Notes: generated by a model not told the origin, from the sequence alone. 27,218 bases of DNA from Opitutaceae bacterium (GCA_023265535.1 JAHFTI010000006.1:1-27218); one strand, 5' to 3'. Positions 1 to 8,018 are shown, counted from the stretch's first letter. Numbers and translations are program-made.

Positions 1-444
1 AAGCCCCTCTTCCGGCTTTGGCTCTCACACCCGCAAGCGGAGCGGCTTGCTTTTGCCTATACGCTGCTCCCCCAGGCGACGGCGGAGCAAACCGCGACCT
101 ATGCGAAGAACCCGGATCTGGAGATCCTTGCCAACACAGAGCGCCTGCAGGCGGTGCGCAGTCGCACTGGCGGGCTCACCGGTGTGGTGTTCTTTGCAGC
201 AGGCGATTGCAGCCTCGGTGACGCGTATTCAGTCGGCGTGGACAAACCCTGCCTGCTGCTGGTGCGAAGGGATGGTTCCCGCTGGACTGTCACCGCTTCG
301 GTGCCAGCCGGCCTGGAGCGCACCCTCCAGCTTGTAATCAGGGGGCCGGGCGATCCGGTGTCGCTGTCCCTCGAACTTCCTCAAGGCCTGCTAGCCGGGA
401 GCAGCCTCACCCGCAGCTTCGTCGTGCCGGTCGGAACAAAGTGA
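1..444 (+). CDS. Polysaccharide lyase family 8, C-terminal part (partial)
   Basis: The frame is open from the first base of the window to a TGA at 442-444 and gives 147 residues, so only the 3' end of a gene is present. The piece AYTLLPQATAEQTATYAKNP followed by LEILANTERLQAV is the pattern I know from the C-terminal beta-sandwich region of chondroitin, hyaluronate and xanthan lyases (PL8), which cleave acidic polysaccharides by beta-elimination outside the cytoplasm. The catalytic alpha-toroid would lie upstream of the window. A GTG at 154 is an internal codon and not a start, because the homology begins before it. The gene converges on the helicase gene at 526. The family call rests on motif recollection, but the match in this short piece is good. 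Confidence 0.75.
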   Translation, partial: KPLFRLWLSHPQAERLAFAYTLLPQATAEQTATYAKNPDLEILANTERLQAVRSRTGGLTGVVFFAAGDCSLGDAYSVGVDKPCLLLVRRDGSRWTVTASVPAGLERTLQLVIRGPGDPVSLSLELPQGLLAGSSLTRSFVVPVGTK

Positions 445-457
445 GGGCGAGTATGCA

Positions 458-489
458 GTCAGGGGGTGGGGCGGATAATCGCCTCTGAC
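458..489. terminator. Hairpin between convergent genes
   Basis: An inverted repeat sits in the 81-bp gap between two convergent genes. GTCAGGGG pairs with CCTCTGAC (one G.U), and inside it GGCG pairs with CGCC around the loop GATAAT. No clear U-tract follows on either strand, so it is a possible bidirectional terminator by position only. Confidence 0.35.
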
Positions 490-525
490 GAATTTGGCAG
501 CGGTGGGCCAGCAGGATCCAGGTCT

Positions 526-3500
526 TCAGACCGCCCTTAGCACGCTGTATTGTGCAAAGTGTGCTGCCGGCATTGGGACGGCCAGTTGCCAGGTGATGGA
601 CATGGGACGGGCGCCCTCGCTGGAGAGGAGGGTGACCGGGCCGAGGGCACAGTAAGGATCGCCTTTGCGGGGGCGCACGAAGAGTTGGAAGCTCCAGCCG
701 TTCGTGGTGCTTTCGAGATAACGGCAACCCGCCTCCGTGGTGGGGGCGGCGCTGTTTTGGCTCTGCCAGTGGAAACGGTCCGGTGCGAGGGCGTAGTCGT
801 GGTAGGCCACTGCGGCGTGCAGGGCGTCAGTCTTGTCGAGCGTGACGAGAAGGAGCTCGGTTTTCCGGGAGGGCAGTCCGAGGACGCCAGCCTGAAAGGG
901 TATGCGCTTGTCGGCGGTGAGCCAACCGACAGCAGTCAGGATCTCGCGCTGGTCGTAGTGTGCGTGCAGTCGCAGCGGAAGATCTTCCATGCCCGGGATC
1001 GGCCGGTCAGTGGTGATCGACTTTGCCTCAAGCCAGGCTGCGAGCTCGCGGAGTTCGGCGAGAATTGCTGGGGCGTGTTCCAGGCGCTCGCGGAAGCGTC
1101 TCCAGCTGCCGACCTGGCTGGTGGTGCCGTCGACCTGATAGGTGATCATCTGGGCGAGGAGGCCTTCCTCGGACGTCAGGCTTTCCTGGTCAAGGGCTTC
1201 GCCCGCGAGCTTGGCCAGCACCGCGATTTGGGCATCTGAGTCGATGTGGAGGAGTGAGCAGAGGCGTTTTCCGAGGTAGGCCTCCTCGGGTGCTTCCGGG
1301 GGCATGGGCAGCCCCGCTCCGCGTTTCAGTGCAGCCCAGCCGGCCGGGCTGGTCTCACGGTAGATATCACTGGGACTGATTCCCTGGTCGCGCAGGAAGT
1401 CGACGAGCCGAGGCTCCTGTGTTTTTGCCAGGATGCAGTAGGAGGCGAGTTCGCGGCAGAGGTTGCGCCATCTGTTGGTGCCGAGAAGGCGGAGCCGGCT
1501 GAGGACCTGCTCCCTGCTGCGCTTGGTGAAGCGCACCACGCAGCCTGCGGGAAGATGGCTGAAATCATTTTCAATCGCCTCGATGAGTTGACGGCGGGTC
1601 ATGCCAAAAAGGCCGCCGTAGAGCCTGTCGTAGCGGAAGTCCTCGTCGGTGTTGCCCACGAAGTCCAGGATCAGGCAGGCGGTCTTGCCTTCATGGAGCC
1701 GCAGGCCGCGTCCGATCTGTTGCTGGAATATCACGGGGCTTTGCGTGGGGCGCAGCAGCAGCAGGGTGTCCACGAAGGGGAGGTCCACTCCCTCGTTGTA
1801 GAGTTCGCAGGTGGTGATGACGCTGAGGGTGCCGGCGCGCAGGCGTTGGGGGGCGGCCAGGCGCTCGTTGTCCCCAGTGCCTCCGTGCAGGCAGGCAGCG
1901 GGGATGCCGGCGGCATTGAAGGCGGCTGCCATGAATTCGGCGTGCGCCACGTTTACGCAGAAGGCGAGTGCGCGGCAGCGGCGTGGGTCACCGGAAAGGC
2001 GGACCCAGGCATCGATCACCGCCTGCGCGCGTAATTGATTTCCGGATACAAGAGTGTCCAGCGCGGCGCTCTCCCCGGAGCGGTTCCAGGGAACGCCTGC
2101 GTAGTCACAGGGGTCGTCGGCGACGTGGTACTCGAAGGGGGAGAGGAGTTGCAGGTCGAGGGCCTGCCAGAGACGGAGTTCGCAGCTCGGGGTCCCGTCG
2201 GGGCGCGAGTCGAAGAAGCGCGCGATGGATTCGCCGTCACCGCGCTCGGGCGTGGCGGTCAGTCCGAGGAGAAGGCGGGGCTGTACACGCGTCACGAACC
2301 GGGTGAACGAGGCGGCAGCGAGATGGTGGCATTCATCGATGACGACGATGTCCCAGTGTGTCGGCGGGTGTGTTTCGAGCAGCCCGGTGCTCAGCGTGCT
2401 TTGGATGGTTGCAAAAAGATGATCGGTGGATGCGGGCGTATGCCCGCCGAAAAGCAGTTCGCCGAAGGATTGGTCGCGCAATACCGCCCGGTAGGTGGCG
2501 AGGCTCTGCTGCAGGATCTCCTGACGGTGCGCCACGAAGAGCAGGCGGGGGCGCGCGCCCGGGGCGGCAGCCGCACACTGGGCGCGGTAGTCGAAGGCCG
2601 CGATCATTGTCTTGCCGGTGCCGGTGGCGGCGACGAGCAGGTTGCGGCAGCGGCCGTGTGCACGTTCGTGGGCGAGTTGCTCGAGAAATTCCTGCTGGTA
2701 AGTTTTCGGGGTGAGCTCGAAGAAGGTGAAGAGCGCTGGAGCACCGCCTCCCTTGGACGCACCGGATTCCCTTCGCAGGGCCTGACCGAGGGCATCACGG
2801 TGGTCCTGGTTGGTCGGGTCGTAGGACTCGAATTCGCGGTCATTCCACAGTGTCTCGAAGTGCGCACGCGCCTTTTCAAAGGTGTCGGACTGCCCGGCCT
2901 GGGTGAGTTTTACGGTCCATTCGAGACCACCGAGTAGCGCGGCGGCGGAGAGGTTGGCACTGCCTATGAAGGCGGAGCCGAAACCGGTGGAGCGTTGGAA
3001 GATCCAGGCCTTCGCGTGGAGGCGGGTGCGGCGCCCATCCAGCGAGATGCGGATGCGCGTGTTGGGTAGGGCGGCGAGACGATCGAGGGCGGCCTGTTCC
3101 GTGGCACCCGTGTACGTGGTGGTCAGGATACGCACGGGCACAGGCGGGCGGCCACCGCGCGGGTTTTTGGCGAGTTGCTCGAGCGCATCTTCCAGGCGAC
3201 GCACCCCGGAAAGCGTGATGAAGCTTACGAGGATGTCGACGGAGTCACAGTCCGAGAGTTCACGGCGCAGCTCGGAGAGCAGGCTGGGGCTCCCCTTTGA
3301 TGCCGTGAACAGCCAGGGTTGGCAGAGTCCGGTTTCGGGTGGGGTGGCGCCAGCGGCTGTTGGCAGAAGTGCAGTGAGCACGCCACGGGTGGAAAAGGAG
3401 GTGGCGTCGGCCCCTGACGTGTCAGGGTCGTGTGCATCGAGCGCGGCCAGCAGGGTGCTGGCGAGGCGCAGTTGGGCTTGCCCGCATTCCTCGTTGGTAT

Positions 3501-3702
3501 CCCCCTTGGCAGCTTCGATGAGTCGCTGTGCATGCTCCCGGATCTTGTCGGCAAGCAGTGGGCCGAGCGGGATCGAGCCCGGTGTCGCCAGGTGACGGGC
3601 GATATCAGCCGGGAGCAAATCGATGGCAGCTGCCATGCCTACCGATAGGGGCAGCTGATAGTAACCGAGGGCGAGGGGTGAGGAGGGGGCGCTGGAAGCC
3701 AT
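526..3702 (-). CDS. PLD-like nuclease / SF2 helicase / DUF3427 fusion protein
   Basis: A large multidomain protein of 1058 residues from the ATG at 3702. After about 140 unassigned residues comes a phospholipase-D-like module with a single HxK motif (H229, K231; HAKAWIF, then GSANLS), typical of PLD-type nucleases fused to helicases. A superfamily 2 helicase core follows: GTGKT near 361-365 (motif I), DECHH at 456-460 (motif II), TAT at 482-484 (motif III) and QIGRGLRL (motif VI). The last 350 or so residues match the DUF3427 style, ending in the FVRPRKGDPYCALG region. Such fusions are thought to act on DNA in repair or phage defence; the substrate is not known to me. A TTG at 3762 would add 20 residues, but ATG is preferred. 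A GATAAT -10-like box lies at about 3763-3768. It is a single-gene unit with no defence partners beside it. Confidence 0.85.
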   Translation of the reverse strand: MASSAPSSPLALGYYQLPLSVGMAAAIDLLPADIARHLATPGSIPLGPLLADKIREHAQRLIEAAKGDTNEECGQAQLRLASTLLAALDAHDPDTSGADATSFSTRGVLTALLPTAAGATPPETGLCQPWLFTASKGSPSLLSELRRELSDCDSVDILVSFITLSGVRRLEDALEQLAKNPRGGRPPVPVRILTTTYTGATEQAALDRLAALPNTRIRISLDGRRTRLHAKAWIFQRSTGFGSAFIGSANLSAAALLGGLEWTVKLTQAGQSDTFEKARAHFETLWNDREFESYDPTNQDHRDALGQALRRESGASKGGGAPALFTFFELTPKTYQQEFLEQLAHERAHGRCRNLLVAATGTGKTMIAAFDYRAQCAAAAPGARPRLLFVAHRQEILQQSLATYRAVLRDQSFGELLFGGHTPASTDHLFATIQSTLSTGLLETHPPTHWDIVVIDECHHLAAASFTRFVTRVQPRLLLGLTATPERGDGESIARFFDSRPDGTPSCELRLWQALDLQLLSPFEYHVADDPCDYAGVPWNRSGESAALDTLVSGNQLRAQAVIDAWVRLSGDPRRCRALAFCVNVAHAEFMAAAFNAAGIPAACLHGGTGDNERLAAPQRLRAGTLSVITTCELYNEGVDLPFVDTLLLLRPTQSPVIFQQQIGRGLRLHEGKTACLILDFVGNTDEDFRYDRLYGGLFGMTRRQLIEAIENDFSHLPAGCVVRFTKRSREQVLSRLRLLGTNRWRNLCRELASYCILAKTQEPRLVDFLRDQGISPSDIYRETSPAGWAALKRGAGLPMPPEAPEEAYLGKRLCSLLHIDSDAQIAVLAKLAGEALDQESLTSEEGLLAQMITYQVDGTTSQVGSWRRFRERLEHAPAILAELRELAAWLEAKSITTDRPIPGMEDLPLRLHAHYDQREILTAVGWLTADKRIPFQAGVLGLPSRKTELLLVTLDKTDALHAAVAYHDYALAPDRFHWQSQNSAAPTTEAGCRYLESTTNGWSFQLFVRPRKGDPYCALGPVTLLSSEGARPMSITWQLAVPMPAAHFAQYSVLRAV

Positions 3703-3945
3703 CGTGGGCTGGGCTGAAGTGCTCACAGCCAGGATGTCCGGGCGCGCCCAGGTGCAATTCAATTATCCAGTGTGGAATAGGAAAGATGACCGCTAATTTG
3801 GGAAGGCACCTTGCCATACCCTAAAAAGTCCCTGTTCCAGCCAATGGCAGGCCCAGCTTCCCGAAATGGAGTGGAGGCAGCAAATGTCATGATGCTCCCG
3901 TTGGGTGCTCGGACCTAGCTCGGCTTCAGCGAGTGCCTACTTGTT
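3703..3945. other. Intergenic region upstream of the helicase gene
   Basis: This stretch lies between the 3' end of the rsr-rtcB operon and the helicase start. Apart from a GATAAT -10-like hexamer reading on the minus strand just upstream of 3762, without a convincing -35, I see no gene, RNA or strong hairpin in it. Confidence 0.4.
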
Positions 3946-4587
3946 TCAGCACATGGCTTCCATTGCCTCCCTGAGTCCAGCCAAAGCGCGGTCCTTGGGG
4001 TGTGGGCAGTACCAGCGTTGGCGGCGTCCGTGGAGGCGGCCGAGGCGGCTCCAGCCCTGGCTGTGGGTCATGTAGGATTCGATCTCGGCCAAGCGCTCCC
4101 TGACTTCGGGCAGGTCCACCTGGCGGTGGGTGACCATCAGGGGGCTCACCACTGTGGCGAGCCACCAACTTCGGTGGAGACGGTAGCCGAGAATGTTCTG
4201 TTTGGCCTGACGAGGGCCATATTCGTCGGGCCAATGGCCAAAGGCGAAGAGGCGCTTGTGGCTCTCCGGCCAGGCCAGGCTTCTCCAGCGTGCGAGCGGA
4301 ATGATCCTCGGGCCAAAGCCCATGGGGTTGCCGTGGCGGTCGAGGAACTCGGGGTTGCGACAGCGTTGCGACCAGTTCACCTGGGGGAGCACCTCGGCGA
4401 AGATGCGCCGGTCGGGCCGTTGGTGGATGTCGTCGCGCAGGCAGAAGCGGCGCTCCCAGCCTCGCTGATAGGGCGTTTCGAGGGGGATCACCGGGCGGTC
4501 CCGCATGGCTCTCCAGAGGATCTGCGCCTCACGCTCCAGGTGGCGGAGGAGCTTTTCTTCGGCATCGTGTTTGCCTGGGTAACCCAT
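3946..4587 (-). CDS. Basic hypothetical protein, last gene of the rsr-rtcB operon
   Basis: A 213-residue protein that I do not recognise. It is rich in Arg, His and Trp, with no signal peptide or membrane segment. Visible features are a GxxRxIPLARWRSLAWPE block near the middle, a WLATVVSPLMVTHRQVDLPE stretch, and a C-terminal basic segment (LHGRRQRWYCPHP). The ATG at 4587 is preceded at a good distance by GGAGGG, which lies inside the last codons of the 50-aa gene upstream; the gap between the two genes is only 3 nt, so they are surely co-transcribed and probably translationally coupled. Its position after rsr, rtcB and the small basic ORF suggests a role in RNA binding or RNA repair, but that is inference from context only. 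It is a good candidate for a new accessory factor of the Ro60/RtcB system. Confidence 0.75.
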   Translation of the reverse strand: MGYPGKHDAEEKLLRHLEREAQILWRAMRDRPVIPLETPYQRGWERRFCLRDDIHQRPDRRIFAEVLPQVNWSQRCRNPEFLDRHGNPMGFGPRIIPLARWRSLAWPESHKRLFAFGHWPDEYGPRQAKQNILGYRLHRSWWLATVVSPLMVTHRQVDLPEVRERLAEIESYMTHSQGWSRLGRLHGRRQRWYCPHPKDRALAGLREAMEAMC

Positions 4588-4590
4588 TGC

Positions 4591-4743
4591 CTAGCCCTCC
4601 GCGTCCTTGCTGCGGCAACGGGTGCGGGCGTGCTCCTTCTTGAGGTCCTTGTGCACGCGGGTGCGCGGGGTCACGCCCAGGTGGCGCCGGCGGACGGCGC
4701 TCCTGAGGCGGTGCAGGGTTTCCTTTTGGGGGAGAGGCTTCAT
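4591..4743 (-). CDS. Small basic protein (50 aa) coupled to rtcB
   Basis: A 50-residue ORF starting with the ATG at 4743-4741, which overlaps the rtcB TGA stop as ATGA, and ending in TAG at 4593-4591. The product begins MKPLPQKETLHRLRSAVRRR and is very basic throughout (about 16 Arg or Lys and 4 His in 50 residues), with one Cys and no membrane segment. The 4-nt overlap with rtcB and the 3-nt gap to the next gene, whose ribosome binding site lies in this ORF, argue that it is real and not a chance frame. Charge and context fit a small RNA-binding helper of RtcB or Ro60; the function is unknown. It is easily missed by automated gene finding because it is embedded in a longer, mostly spurious frame. 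Confidence 0.6.
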   Translation of the reverse strand: MKPLPQKETLHRLRSAVRRRHLGVTPRTRVHKDLKKEHARTRCRSKDAEG

Positions 4744-6284
4744 GGGGCGAGGTCCTCGTCGATCTGGGAGTCGCCCTCGCGGCGCTCGGCCTTGTGGGCG
4801 GCCTTCTTCTCGCGGCGTGCGCGCTGCCAGGGCTGCTCGTCGGCCTCGCCGGCCATGATGCAGCCGAGGGGGCGGATCTCGGCGAAGACCGTGGCGAGGC
4901 CGTGGCGCGTGATCTCCTCCTTTACCTTCGTGGCATCCTTGTAGCCGATGGGCGACTCGGAGAGGTCGGGCTTTCCCGAATGCCAACGGATGTCGAGTCC
5001 CGGGGTGTGCTCCGCGAGGACCTGTTGCACGCGTTGGGGATCGATGTTGCCGTCGGCGTCCTTGAAGGGGCGCAGGGTGGCGCTGCGCGACTGGTTGCGG
5101 CCGGCGCCGTGCGGACAGAAGGAGAGCGAGGAGGCCTTGTCGGCACCAAGCACGAGGAGGATCTCGCGGCCCATGTTGAGCGGGATGATGCCGACGAGGG
5201 GGCGGCCGGACTCGTCCTTCCAGGCCGGGGTGGCGCCCTTGCCGTGGAAGAAGAGGTCGCCCTGCTTCCAGACGAAGTTGTGCTCGTTGCCGAGTTGGAC
5301 GGCGGCGTCGAGGCCGAGGCGGTCGAGGAAGGCCTGGTGGATCAGGCGGTGGTTCTCGCGGGTCCAGCGGCCGACATATTGCAGGGCCTCCCAATAGGAC
5401 TGGCCCTCGGCGCTGTCGGCGGGGATCCAGGCCGCGGTGTCCGGGACCTCCTGGGCGTTGTGGTCGCACCATTGGCGGGCCGCCTTCTGGCCGCGCTTGT
5501 ACACGTCGGCCCCCAGGCCGCGCGAACCGTGGTGCGTGACGAGGACGCGGAAGTGTCCGTCGAAACGGGAGAGTTTATCGGCGAGCGTTTCGTGGCCGGC
5601 CTCGCGGAGGCGGGAGAGGTCCTGCGCGGCGAAACGCACCTCGCCGAGATAGGCAAAATGGTTGCCGTCGCCCTGCGTGCCCAGGAAGTCCTGGGCGCGG
5701 CTGCGCAGGCCGGAGAGGAAGGGGTTGTCCCAGACGGGTTCCTGGAGGACCGGGGAGCTCCATTGCTGGCCGCGCGGGCGGCCGCCGGCGCCGAAGTGGG
5801 TGAGCTTCTGGAGCTGGTCCATCATCTCGCCCACGGGATGCGTGGCGGGAAAGAAGGAGGCGAACATGGAGCAACAGATGTCGGCCGAGTGCGCGCCGGG
5901 AATGATCGCGTTGCGCACGGCAATGGCTCCGCCCACCGGAATGGAGGCCTTCTCGGGAGAGGAGGGGCAGGCGTCGGGCATGAGGGCGCCGGCCTCGATG
6001 ACGGGCATGCGCAGGAGTTCGCGCATGCGGGTGCGGCAGGCCTCGAGGTTGGAGAGCTCGCCGGGGGACTCGGCAAGCAGGGCCTCGGTGAAGGGGGCGG
6101 GCGTGGCGCGCAGGGGGACGCGGGGCGTGAGCTTGGGGAACTCCTGCTCGAGCTGGACGAGCAGGGGCTCGCGCTCCAGGCCGGAGGCCTCGAGTTCGCG
6201 GGCGCGGCGAAGGGCTGCACCCAGGCGGGGACCTTCCTGCCAACCGGCAGCGAGGAGGTCACGGGCTTTGATTTCCATGGGCAT
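4740..6284 (-). CDS. rtcB: RtcB-family RNA ligase
   Basis: RtcB joins RNA ends carrying 2',3'-cyclic phosphate or 3'-phosphate to 5'-OH ends in a Mn- and GTP-dependent reaction, in tRNA splicing or repair. The metal and active-site landmarks are present: ADICCSM (D135, C138, corresponding to the D-I-G-C block), GDGNHF (H209), HHGSRGLG (251-258), NEHNF (H335), HGKGATPAW, and the guanylated histidine block PHGAGRNQSR (H392). At 514 residues it is about 100 longer than E. coli RtcB (near 408), mostly from an N-terminal extension of about 60 residues and a charged Lys/Arg tail after GEADEQPW. The extension contains an LLAAGWQEGPRLGAALRRA segment. It is the second gene after rsr; a hairpin separates them. 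No clear ribosome site precedes the ATG at 6284, and a second ATG lies two codons on. The downstream 50-aa ORF overlaps its stop. Confidence 0.92.
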   Translation of the reverse strand: MPMEIKARDLLAAGWQEGPRLGAALRRARELEASGLEREPLLVQLEQEFPKLTPRVPLRATPAPFTEALLAESPGELSNLEACRTRMRELLRMPVIEAGALMPDACPSSPEKASIPVGGAIAVRNAIIPGAHSADICCSMFASFFPATHPVGEMMDQLQKLTHFGAGGRPRGQQWSSPVLQEPVWDNPFLSGLRSRAQDFLGTQGDGNHFAYLGEVRFAAQDLSRLREAGHETLADKLSRFDGHFRVLVTHHGSRGLGADVYKRGQKAARQWCDHNAQEVPDTAAWIPADSAEGQSYWEALQYVGRWTRENHRLIHQAFLDRLGLDAAVQLGNEHNFVWKQGDLFFHGKGATPAWKDESGRPLVGIIPLNMGREILLVLGADKASSLSFCPHGAGRNQSRSATLRPFKDADGNIDPQRVQQVLAEHTPGLDIRWHSGKPDLSESPIGYKDATKVKEEITRHGLATVFAEIRPLGCIMAGEADEQPWQRARREKKAAHKAERREGDSQIDEDLAP

Positions 6285-6321
6285 GATGAAAGGGGGAGAC
6301 GGGGGGATTAGGGAAAAGGGG

Positions 6322-6360
6322 GCTGCCCGGGCCCTCCGGGAAGAGGGAGGGCCGGGCAGC
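6322..6360 (-). terminator. Strong hairpin between rsr and rtcB
   Basis: In the 113-nt gap between rsr and rtcB lies a long inverted repeat: GCTGCCCGG and CCCTCC on one arm pair with GGAGGG and CCGGGCAGC on the other, 15 pairs with one bulged G and a 7-nt loop. On the transcribed strand it is followed by CCCTTTTCCC, a weak U-tract. It may partly terminate transcription after rsr, protect the rsr mRNA 3' end, or be a processing site that sets different levels of Rsr and RtcB. Confidence 0.5.
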
Positions 6361-6397
6361 GGTGGAGTGGGCGATGTGCCTGTGAGGTGTCGCTGGT

Positions 6398-7840
6398 TCA
6401 GACCGCCAGGGGAGTGGCTTCGACTTCCTTGAGCAGGAGGGCGGGATCCTGGTCAAGCTGCGTGAGGAGCCCGAAGCTGCGTTCGCTCCAACCTGCGAGG
6501 GCAAAGATGCCCGGCTCGGGAAACTGGAGGCTTCCATAGCCCTTGAGGTCGAAGCTGAAGATGCGAGGCTGGGCTCCCATGCGGCGCCGATAGTCGGCGA
6601 GGCTCCGGGTGGGAGCACCGCCGCCGATCCACGCCTGCATGTCGGAGAGGATGATGATGCGGTCGTAGGCCTTGTCGGCCTTTTCGAAGATGCTGTTGAA
6701 GTCGGTGCCACCTTGCGCAAAGCCGATGGACTTGGCGAGACTGAGCGTCGAGTCGCTCCGGTTGAGGGAGAGATAGCGGGCGCTATCGCTGAAGACGAGC
6801 AGGTCGGCGGCGCTGTTCTTCACGAGCACTGCAGCAAAGAGCGAGCCGATCAGCTGCGGGCGTCCACTCATCGAGCCCGAGCAATCGAGGGCCACCAGGG
6901 TGCGGCCCTCGAAGGCGGGCACGTTGGAGAGCGAGAGGTCCACGGCCTGGTTGAGCGCGTCCATCAGGCGGGAGGCCTCGGGCAGGTTGCCCTGCTGGAG
7001 GATCTCGAGCGCCGTGAGGAACTGGAACGGGAAGACCAGGGAGCGGCGGATGGCGGGCTCGTGGGTCAGCTGTGCGCAGAGCTCGGGTGCGAGCTCGGGG
7101 GCCTGGGTGAGGATGTTGCGCAGGTTGCGCAGGAGGGCGAGGTAGCCCAGCTTGCGGGCGCGCAGCAGTTCCGACCAGGCGGCCTGCTTGGCGGCGAGCA
7201 CCTCGTGGTCCTCCCCGACCAGGCCGGCCTGCGAGAGGCGGGTCTCCCAGGTCTCGGGGGCGGCGAGTTCGCCACGCACCAGGCGGCCGAGGGGGGCGGT
7301 GGCCTTGGGGCGGAGCAGGTTCACGGCGTCCACGAGCTTGAAGGCCGAGTGTTCGCGGCGGTACTTGGCGAGCTGGTAGTCGTCGAAGCGCGAGAGCGCC
7401 TGGCCGAGCCCCTTCTTGAGGGAGTTGGGGATCGGGCGACCATAGGTGCCGACGTAGTAGCCGAGGATCTCTAGCACGTCGTCGGGGCGGCGGACCACGG
7501 CGTCGAAAAAGCCGCGGGTCCAGTCTGCACCCTTGACGCGGCGGGCGATCTCGCCGGCGACGAGGTGGCTGACCGAGCGCATGCCGTGCGCCTGGCGCAC
7601 ATACACGGCGGCCTTGGCGACAAAGCGCGGGTCGTCGACCTGCGTGATCAGCTCCTGGATGCGGGCCATCGTCTTCTGTTCCGTGCGGTAGAACTCATCC
7701 TTGAGGAAGGTGGTGAGCAGGGTGGAGACGAGCTCGAGCTTGGGGGACTGCGCGTAGGCGCGGCCGCCGGCGAGGTTGCGGGTGTCGGGTTGTGCGGGTG
7801 CCTTGCGGCTGAGCGCGGAAAGAATGCTGAACTTGGCCAT
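6398..7840 (-). CDS. rsr: Ro60/TROVE-domain RNA-binding protein (Rsr)
   Basis: A 480-residue bacterial ortholog of the Ro60 autoantigen. The N-terminal 300 residues show the TROVE helical-repeat style (AKAAVYVRQAHGMRSVSHLV near 75-95; RPDDVLEILGYYVG near 118-131; LGQALSRFDDYQLAKYR). The C-terminal part is a von Willebrand A domain with the MIDAS motif D319-C-S-G-S323, then GGTDFNS and IILSDMQAW. In known systems the ring-shaped TROVE domain holds 3' ends of misfolded RNA in its hole and binds Y RNA on its outer surface; Y RNA can tether it to polynucleotide phosphorylase. The start at 7840 has a strong AGGAGG site 5 nt upstream. Three Y-like RNAs lie directly upstream on the same strand and rtcB lies downstream, the usual setting for this gene (compare rsr-yrlBA-rtcBA of Salmonella). 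Confidence 0.95.
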   Translation of the reverse strand: MAKFSILSALSRKAPAQPDTRNLAGGRAYAQSPKLELVSTLLTTFLKDEFYRTEQKTMARIQELITQVDDPRFVAKAAVYVRQAHGMRSVSHLVAGEIARRVKGADWTRGFFDAVVRRPDDVLEILGYYVGTYGRPIPNSLKKGLGQALSRFDDYQLAKYRREHSAFKLVDAVNLLRPKATAPLGRLVRGELAAPETWETRLSQAGLVGEDHEVLAAKQAAWSELLRARKLGYLALLRNLRNILTQAPELAPELCAQLTHEPAIRRSLVFPFQFLTALEILQQGNLPEASRLMDALNQAVDLSLSNVPAFEGRTLVALDCSGSMSGRPQLIGSLFAAVLVKNSAADLLVFSDSARYLSLNRSDSTLSLAKSIGFAQGGTDFNSIFEKADKAYDRIIILSDMQAWIGGGAPTRSLADYRRRMGAQPRIFSFDLKGYGSLQFPEPGIFALAGWSERSFGLLTQLDQDPALLLKEVEATPLAV

Positions 7841-7908
7841 GGTGGCCTCCTGTCGTGTGGGTGTGTGTGGCCCGGGGCGCGGTGCGCCGGTGGGGGCGGG
7901 AAAAGGGA

Positions 7909-8002
7909 GGGGGGAGAAAGTCGCCCGCGGAAGTGCCGGATTTGAACCGGCTTCGCGTTTCAGGCGTTTTGTCCAGAAGTAGCCGCAGGCTTACTGCCCC
8001 CC
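7909..8002 (-). ncRNA. Y-like RNA 3 (Ro60 partner), with T-arm-like hairpin
   Basis: The third of three tandem RNAs with a common scaffold, about 94 nt, ending 68 nt before rsr. The 5' strand reads GGGGGG, then CAGUAAG, nine bases, then ACUUC; the 3' strand carries GACUUUCU then CCCCCC. The lower stem is 6 bp (7997-8002 with 7909-7914). An asymmetric internal loop separates it from an upper stem, GCCUGCGG with CCGCGGGC. Inside is a tRNA-like T arm, 5-bp GCCGG/CCGGC around UUCAAAU (7935-7951), preceded two bases earlier by a CGC-CUGAAAC-GCG hairpin (7954-7966) that looks like a short anticodon arm. No D arm is visible. It could be a separate transcript or part of the rsr leader. Confidence 0.65.
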
Positions 8003-8018
8003 AAAGGGAGTAGGGAAA

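Noticed and set aside
4744..5472. Long upstream part of the frame that holds the 50-aa basic ORF
   Set aside because: It overlaps rtcB out of frame and is Arg/Pro-rich shadow sequence; only the part from the ATG at 4743 has coupling signals.
4794..6311. Open frame of 505 codons on the plus strand opposite rtcB
   Set aside because: RtcB has all active-site motifs on the minus strand; the opposite frame is low-complexity Gly/Ala/Glu/Val.
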